Shown here: positions 4,292 to 7,996 of the stretch, piece by piece | Layout of the letters: every line of letters begins with the position of its first letter | Position numbering within the stretch: the stretch's first letter is position 1 | Assembly (NCBI GenBank): GCA_947382445.1 | Contig: CANCZH010000072.1 | Location: forward strand, 1-7,996 | Source of the DNA: an uncultured Clostridium sp. | GTDB lineage: Bacteria > Bacillota_A > Clostridia > TANB77 > CAG-508 | Direction of reading: 5' to 3' | Length of the DNA: 7,996 bases | Position numbers and translations under genes: made by a program | The notes under the pieces: generated by a model | Told to the model about the DNA's origin: nothing | What the model saw: only the letters and a program-made list of their open reading frames with translations | The model's database searches: none

Positions 4292-4597
4292 ATGAGTGAA
4301 ATAGATAATATAACAACGCAAGTTGTAAATGAAATTGATACAAAAGACAAAAAAATAAATATAAATTTACCAGCACCAGTAACAACAGAACAATTAGCTG
4401 TATTAGAAACTATAAAAAGGCTTAAACACCCTTTTCGTATGCTAAGTGTAAAAGATGTTATGAGAGATTTAAACATTTGTGAAACCATAGCTTACAGAAC
4501 TTTTAAAAGAGCTGACTTCCCCTCAATAAATATTGGGAAATCTAATCAAGTAATGCTACTTGCCTACTTAATATGGAAAATGAGTAAACGAGTTTAG
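4292..4597 (+). CDS. excisionase-like helix-turn-helix protein
   Basis: AAGGAG lies 8 nt before the ATG of this 101-aa protein. Residues 51-99 (LSVKDVMRDLNICETIAYRT, FKRADFPSINIGKSNQVMLL) have the HTH_17/Xis winged-helix signature: a 'tvkev...lgvs...vyrlik...lp.ikigk..r' pattern ending in a helix. Residues 1-30 are polar and probably disordered. Excisionases bind attL/attR arms and turn the integrase reaction toward excision. It is immediately upstream of the integrase, whose RBS overlaps this gene's stop, as in Tn916-type modules. It is longer than the ~65-aa Tn916 Xis, with the HTH at the C-terminal end. It could instead be a general HTH regulator of the operon, but position favours Xis. 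Confidence 0.65.
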   Translation: MSEIDNITTQVVNEIDTKDKKININLPAPVTTEQLAVLETIKRLKHPFRMLSVKDVMRDLNICETIAYRTFKRADFPSINIGKSNQVMLLAYLIWKMSKRV

Positions 4598-4609
4598 GTG
4601 GTGGTATAT

Positions 4610-5974
4610 GTGAGTAACAAAAATCAAAATAAAGGTGGTAGTATTTACTACTCAAAAAAAGACAATAGATATAGATGTACTTACTATATACTTGATAAAG
4701 ACACTTTAAAAGAAACAAGAAAAACAAAGTCTTTTCTAAGTGAGCAAGAAGCCAAAGATTTTTTAACAAGTATTCAATATCAAAAAGGCAATGACTTATT
4801 TATTAAAAACAATGGTATTCCATTAAATCAACTTATGCGAGAAAATGTTGAACGAAAATTAGAATTAAATTTAATTGGCGAAAGGACTTATGGTCGTACA
4901 CTAAAAACAATTAAACTAATCGAAAAAAGCCCAACCTCAAAAGAAAATATTTCCGATATAACCAGTAGTGATATACAAAATTATTTCAATACTTTAAAAG
5001 ATTATAGCAATTCTACAATAAAGAAAATAACTGAACAATTTTCACAAGCCTTTGAACTTGCTATAAATAGAGGTTATCTATTAAGAAACCCTATGTGTGA
5101 TGTTATTAAACCCAAAAGCAATAAAGATAAAAAAGTTGTTAGAGCCTTAGAAATTGAGGAACAACAAGTATTAACAGATTACCTAACAAATATACCTATC
5201 TCAAACGAGCCATATAAAGTAGCCTATTTAATTGAATTATATTTAGGTTTGCGTATTGGCGAAGTATTAGCTTTAAGAAGTACAGATGTAAACTTGCAAA
5301 AAAATCTAATATCAGTAAATAAAACTTTAACCAGAGATAGAAATAACAAAGTTATAATGGGAAAAGCAACAAAAACTTATGCAGGAATTAGAGAAGTGCC
5401 TATTCCCTCATTTATCAAAAATGACATTATAAGTCAAATGAGATTAGCTGAAAACAACAAAGATAAACAATTATTTTTAGATACAAACGGAAACTATGTT
5501 AGACCTACTACTGCTAATGATAAATTAAGAACTTTACTAAAAAAGCTAGGTATAGAAAATATAAGTTCTCATAGTTTACGACATACTTATGGAACAAGAT
5601 GTGTCGAAGCTGGTATGAGAGGTGTTGCACTTCAAAGACTAATGGGACATACTGACATATCAGTAACAATGAATACATACACAAGTGTTTTTAATAGATA
5701 CAAAGAGGCTGAATTAGACAAAGTTAATAGCTATTATATAAATAATGCTATTATTAGTCCTACTCAACCAGTCTTATTAGAAGAAAATGCAGACTTTGAA
5801 AAAATCAATAGTATAAATAAAAATAAGCAGAAACTATTAGAATTAACAAAAATAGTTGAAAACTCAGCAATAAAAGGCTTAATACCTATGGAAGTATATC
5901 AAGAAACCATAAACTATTTAAAAGAGCTTGAACTATATTTTGATAACGAAGAAAAAGGAGATTTTGAAAGATGA
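4610..5974 (+). CDS. int: tyrosine site-specific recombinase (integrase)
   Basis: The 454-aa protein has an N-terminal arm-binding domain (residues 10-58, GGSIYYSKKDNRYRCTYYI...), a SAM-like core-binding domain (about 75-170) and a catalytic domain (about 180-370). All active-site residues are present: Arg215 (LGLRIGEVL), Lys255 (TKTYAGIREVPIP), His321 and Arg324 (SHSLRHTYGT), His347 (LMGHTDI) and the nucleophile Tyr357 (MNTYTSV). It cuts and rejoins DNA at the att core, here probably a tRNA 3' end. About 80 residues follow the catalytic domain, longer than usual. GTG at 4610 is chosen because AGGTGG is 8 nt upstream; GTG codons at 4598 and 4601 are also in frame. ATG at 4608, out of frame, runs straight into TGA. 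The next gene overlaps by ATGA. Confidence 0.95.
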   Translation: MSNKNQNKGGSIYYSKKDNRYRCTYYILDKDTLKETRKTKSFLSEQEAKDFLTSIQYQKGNDLFIKNNGIPLNQLMRENVERKLELNLIGERTYGRTLKTIKLIEKSPTSKENISDITSSDIQNYFNTLKDYSNSTIKKITEQFSQAFELAINRGYLLRNPMCDVIKPKSNKDKKVVRALEIEEQQVLTDYLTNIPISNEPYKVAYLIELYLGLRIGEVLALRSTDVNLQKNLISVNKTLTRDRNNKVIMGKATKTYAGIREVPIPSFIKNDIISQMRLAENNKDKQLFLDTNGNYVRPTTANDKLRTLLKKLGIENISSHSLRHTYGTRCVEAGMRGVALQRLMGHTDISVTMNTYTSVFNRYKEAELDKVNSYYINNAIISPTQPVLLEENADFEKINSINKNKQKLLELTKIVENSAIKGLIPMEVYQETINYLKELELYFDNEEKGDFER

Positions 5975-6240
5975 CCAAAACTGAAATAGAACAAAGAATA
6001 AATGGTTTAAATGAATATATGCTAGAAAATAGTGATAAAGAATTACTACTTCTAAAATTATCTAGTGATTATACATATAATAAAGCAATTGCTATTGTAG
6101 AGAAAACTGCAAAACGCAAAGACTGGTATTCCGTTGACGATAAGAATTGCTTTAAAACTTGGGACGAAGTCGAAGCCTTTATTGACGGAATTTGCAAAGG
6201 GAAAAATACTAATTTTAATTATAGCCACGAAGAAAGATAG
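5971..6240 (+). CDS. 89-aa protein of unknown function, last gene of the integrase operon
   Basis: It overlaps the integrase stop by 4 nt (ATGA), with AAGGAG 10 nt before the ATG, so it is translationally coupled to int. The sequence is mostly helical at the start (TKTEIEQRINGLNEYMLENSD) and then has a compact C-terminal part, KRKDWYSVDDKNCFKTWDEVEAFIDGIC, with aromatic residues and acidic clusters. No membrane segment or familiar motif is present. The position might suggest a recombination-directionality or accessory role, but nothing in the sequence shows it. A 20-bp hairpin begins at the base after the stop codon. An overlapping frame at 6134-6343 lacks an RBS and is considered a shadow. 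Confidence 0.6.
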   Translation: MTKTEIEQRINGLNEYMLENSDKELLLLKLSSDYTYNKAIAIVEKTAKRKDWYSVDDKNCFKTWDEVEAFIDGICKGKNTNFNYSHEER

Positions 6241-6283
6241 ATTTGTGAAATTGATTAAATTTTATTTAATTGATTTCACAAAT
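6241..6283. repeat. 20-bp stem-loop directly after the integrase operon
   Basis: ATTTGTGAAATTGATTAAAT (6241-6260), loop TTT, and the right arm ATTTAATTGATTTCACAAAT (6264-6283) pair over the full 20 bp, with only two adjacent T/G wobbles at 6252-6253. No T tract follows, so it is not a normal intrinsic terminator. It could protect the 3' end of the operon mRNA or be part of the transfer region. Confidence 0.6.
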
Positions 6284-6296
6284 GAAGTGGAAAGGT

Positions 6297-6322
6297 TTGG
6301 GAAACCGACAGAGGTTTCCCAA
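6297..6322. repeat. 10-bp perfect stem-loop
   Basis: TTGGGAAACC (6297-6306) and GGTTTCCCAA (6313-6322) are exact inverted arms around the 6-nt loop GACAGA. It is GC-richer than its surroundings and lacks a T tract. It is the second of a series of hairpins leading into the probable oriT. Confidence 0.6.
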
Positions 6323-6325
6323 GTG

Positions 6326-6411
6326 TCAAGATTTTTGGAATAGTAATTAGCATAATTGCATTATTTATTAGTATTCAAATGAATATAATAAATAATTTTA
6401 AATAATCTTGA
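6326..6411. repeat. nested inverted repeat
   Basis: An outer pair TCAAGATT (6326-6333) / AATCTTGA (6404-6411) encloses an inner hairpin whose left arm TTATTTATTAGTATTC (6361-6376) pairs with GAATATAATAAATAA (6381-6395) over 15 bp with one bulged G and loop AAAT. The whole could form one branched structure in single-stranded DNA. No coding frame with an RBS is found across it. Confidence 0.45.
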
Positions 6412-6418
6412 CTGGGGT

Positions 6419-6545
6419 TATTAGGGGCTTGCCCTTAATCATACAGAACACTTTTAGCGATAGCGTATAAAAAGTGTTCTAGTATGTTCTAACACTTTAT
6501 ACTTGTGTTATATTAGATAGCCTATAAAGTATTAGAACATAAGTA
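6419..6545 (+). other. probable origin of transfer (oriT), MobV/pMV158 type
   Basis: This stretch stands directly upstream of the MobV relaxase and contains three inverted repeats. ATTAGGGGC-tt-GCCCTTAAT starts at 6419. AGAACACTTTT (6445-6455) pairs with AAAAGTGTTCT (6470-6480). ATGTTCTAACACTTTATA (6484-6501) pairs with TATAAAGTATTAGAACAT (6523-6540), an 18-bp pair with one mismatch. Between the last arms lies ACTTGTGTTA (6501-6510), which shares TGTGTTA with the pMV158 nick region TAGTGTG/TTA as I recall it, with ACTTTATA-type arms also alike. By that analogy the nick would fall between G6507 and T6508 on the plus strand. I see no clear relaxase promoter here. Confidence 0.6.
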
Positions 6546-6592
6546 AGCCTACGAAGCCCTACTCAAATAAAAATGAAAAGGAGCTATAAAAT

Positions 6593-7564
6593 GTGAGTTA
6601 TGCAATAATAAGAAATAAAAATTATAAAATGGGACAACTCCCCTACATATATAGACATAATGAAAGAAAAAATACTAATTACTCTAATAAAGAAATAAAC
6701 AAAAATAGTTCTATCAAAAATTATTCACTTAAAAACATAAATACATCTTATCAAAAAGCCTTTAACATCATAAAAGAAAAATACAAATTAAAAGGTCAAA
6801 TAAAGAAAGTTAGCAATGTAATGTGCGAGCTAATAATAACATCTGACAAAGACTTTTTTGAAAGAATTGGAGAACACGAAACAAATAGATATTTTAAATT
6901 AGCCTATGACTTCGTTGTAAATTATAATAACTTAGGCGAAGAATTTATAGTATCTGCAAAGGTTCATAATGACGAAACTACACCACATCTGCATATTGTA
7001 TTTATTCCAGTAGTTCACACACTAGATAAAAAAGGAAAAAAAATAAATAAAATTGCTTGTAGTGAGTTTTGGAAAGGAAAAGAAAGTTATAGAATTTTGC
7101 AAGATAGATTTTATAATTATGTCGTGAATAATGGCTTTGATTTAGAACGAGGAAACACAAAAGATAATGAACATATACCGATAGAAAAGCTTAAAAAAGT
7201 TACAAATTTTGAAGTACAAGAAATGTTTAAAGATACAAGTTATTTAGAGCAAGAAAAGACAACTGATAATATCGAAGTTATGAGAAATGAATATAAACGA
7301 GTAATAAATAAGTTTAATACACTTGCCAAAAGATATACTAGAATAAAAAATGTTGTTGAAGAAACAGTAAATAAAACCGAACAAATACAAGTTGAAAACT
7401 ATGCACTAAAACAAGAAAATATACACCTTAAAAATGAAGTTGTAAAATTAAAAGATTATATAGAAAATACTTTTGAGTATGTTTCACTTCTATTTGATTT
7501 TTCAAAGGAAAGATTAAAACGACTTGTAAATTCCTTTATACATAGCTTTGATAAAGAAAAATAA
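6593..7564 (+). CDS. mob: MobV (Mob/Pre) family relaxase
   Basis: The 323-aa protein begins MSYAIIRNKNYKMGQL, the hallmark start of plasmid mobilisation/recombination (Mob/Pre) proteins. RHNER with His22 corresponds to the histidine reported as the DNA-attacking residue of pMV158 MobM. VHNDETTPHLHIVF (residues 124-137) is the HxDE...PHxH metal-binding motif. After about residue 225 it is helical and heptad-rich (MRNEYKRVINKFNTL..., IQVENYALKQENIHLKNEVVKL), a coiled coil likely for dimerisation. At 323 aa it is shorter than MobM (494). The enzyme nicks oriT and pilots the strand to a co-resident conjugation machine. Start is GTG with AAGGAG 9 nt upstream; an out-of-frame ATG (6591) overlapping it is followed at once by TGA. 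Confidence 0.9.
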   Translation: MSYAIIRNKNYKMGQLPYIYRHNERKNTNYSNKEINKNSSIKNYSLKNINTSYQKAFNIIKEKYKLKGQIKKVSNVMCELIITSDKDFFERIGEHETNRYFKLAYDFVVNYNNLGEEFIVSAKVHNDETTPHLHIVFIPVVHTLDKKGKKINKIACSEFWKGKESYRILQDRFYNYVVNNGFDLERGNTKDNEHIPIEKLKKVTNFEVQEMFKDTSYLEQEKTTDNIEVMRNEYKRVINKFNTLAKRYTRIKNVVEETVNKTEQIQVENYALKQENIHLKNEVVKLKDYIENTFEYVSLLFDFSKERLKRLVNSFIHSFDKEK

Positions 7565-7582
7565 TTGAAAGGTGGTAATAAA

Positions 7583-7891
7583 ATGAGTTCTACTGAATTA
7601 AAACCTAAAATTGAAACAAAAGAAGAAAATTTAGAAACATATACAGATTTTAAAAAGAGATATTATTTGTATAGAGTTGACGATATTGTAGAATATCTGC
7701 AAAGAGATAATACAGAACTTGATAAATTATTCAAGCAAGAACATCAAATGTTTAATGACTTAAAAGAAAATCTATCCCCAGACTTACAAACTGAATTATC
7801 TCAATACTCTGACAACTGGATAGATATACTTAACGAAGAAGTCGAAGAATTAACACAATATATATTAAAAGACTTTGAGGAAGAAAGATAA
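7583..7891 (+). CDS. 102-aa acidic protein downstream of the relaxase, unknown function
   Basis: AAAGGTGG stands 7 nt before the ATG at 7583, 18 nt after the relaxase stop; TTG at 7565 is in frame but has no RBS. The protein is acidic and helical: a polar N terminus (SSTELKPKIETKEENLETY), an aromatic stretch (FKKRYYLYRVDDIVEYLQRD), and an acidic end (ILNEEVEELTQYILKDFEEER). No TM segment, HTH or catalytic motif is recognised. Co-transcription with mob suggests a transfer accessory protein or partner of the coiled coil, but that is inference from position. A terminator follows 3 nt after the stop, closing the operon. Confidence 0.65.
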   Translation: MSSTELKPKIETKEENLETYTDFKKRYYLYRVDDIVEYLQRDNTELDKLFKQEHQMFNDLKENLSPDLQTELSQYSDNWIDILNEEVEELTQYILKDFEEER

Positions 7892-7894
7892 TTA

Positions 7895-7924
7895 AAAATA
7901 GGGCTGTTTTTACAGTCCTATTTT
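7895..7924 (+). terminator. terminator of the mobilisation operon
   Basis: AAAATAGGGCTG (7895-7906) pairs with CAGTCCTATTTT (7913-7924) over 12 bp including one G/T wobble, with loop TTTTTA. The right arm ends in TTTT, which serves as the short T tract. The A-rich left arm gives a similar T tract on the other strand, so it may work in both directions. Confidence 0.75.
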
Positions 7925-7996
7925 CATATATTTAATAAGATAAATTGTAATTTTGTGTTTACCTTTTAATAATAGAGTACATTTTCATATCTAGTA
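7925..7996. other. AT-rich right end with no visible feature
   Basis: No RBS-led frame, hairpin or copy of the 23-bp tRNA tail is seen here. The element's right boundary must therefore lie beyond the window if the left boundary call is right. Confidence 0.5.

Noticed and set aside
4276..4488. 70-codon minus-strand frame
   Set aside because: It lies wholly opposite the well-supported excisionase-like gene and lacks an RBS.
4542..4769. 75-codon minus-strand frame
   Set aside because: It is antisense to the integrase start, without an RBS or recognisable motif.
6241..6283. Intrinsic terminator after the integrase operon
   Set aside because: The stem is strong but it is followed by GAAGTGG with no T tract on the plus strand, so it is reported only as a stem-loop.
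6134..6343. 69-codon plus-strand frame overlapping the 89-aa gene and two hairpins
   Set aside because: No RBS; its second half is the translation of inverted repeats rather than a protein-like sequence.

Overview
The window looks like most of an integrative and mobilizable element (IME) from a low-GC Gram-positive bacterium (Bacillota, probably a gut-type clostridial relative). The evidence is the strongly AT-rich base composition, purine-rich AAGGAG-type ribosome binding sites before nearly every gene, sigma-A type promoters with TATAAT -10 boxes, and the families present: a tyrosine integrase, a MobV (Mob/Pre) relaxase, a Spo0A C-terminal-like domain and a Cro/CI repressor. TGA is used as a stop (integrase), so the standard bacterial code applies. 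The species cannot be named from this sequence.

Left end (1-123): the first 23 bases, read on the minus strand, are the 3' end of a tRNA (T-loop, 3' T-stem strand, 3' acceptor strand, CCA), with no tRNA body attached. This is how one end of an element integrated into a tRNA gene looks. An 8-bp direct repeat with an 11-bp period just inside it could be integrase arm sites. The other end is not in the window.

Minus-strand block (124-2351): a RelE/ParE-type toxin with its antitoxin under their own promoter, then a separate three-gene operon running from a Cro/CI-type repressor through a small two-TM membrane protein to a 178-aa membrane-anchored extracytoplasmic protein.

Control region (2352-3002): divergent promoters, one for the repressor and one firing rightward into a roughly 300-nt leader RNA. 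The leader has strong hairpins, a 22-codon Arg/Lys-rich ORF with a cluster of rare Arg codons, and a Rho-independent terminator starting two bases after that ORF's stop. An upstream segment can pair with the terminator's right arm, so this has the layout of a transcription attenuator. Three palindromes TGCGT-N3-ACGCA follow, then a near-consensus promoter.

Plus-strand block (3003-7891): a 125-aa protein resembling only the DNA-binding domain of Spo0A, without a receiver, ends at a strong terminator. A tight operon follows: a 58-aa protein, a DUF3846-like protein, an excisionase-like HTH protein, the tyrosine integrase and an 89-aa unknown. A hairpin-rich spacer holds a probable oriT related to that of pMV158, then come the MobV relaxase, a 102-aa unknown and a terminator.

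Reading them together (inference): the repressor and the leader set whether the Spo0A-C-like factor is made; that factor may act at TGCGT/ACGCA sites at its own promoter and in front of the xis/int operon; Int and the Xis-like protein move the element in and out of the tRNA; Mob nicks oriT so that a co-resident conjugative element can transfer it; and the toxin-antitoxin pair penalises loss. The element carries no conjugation pore or replication gene in this window.
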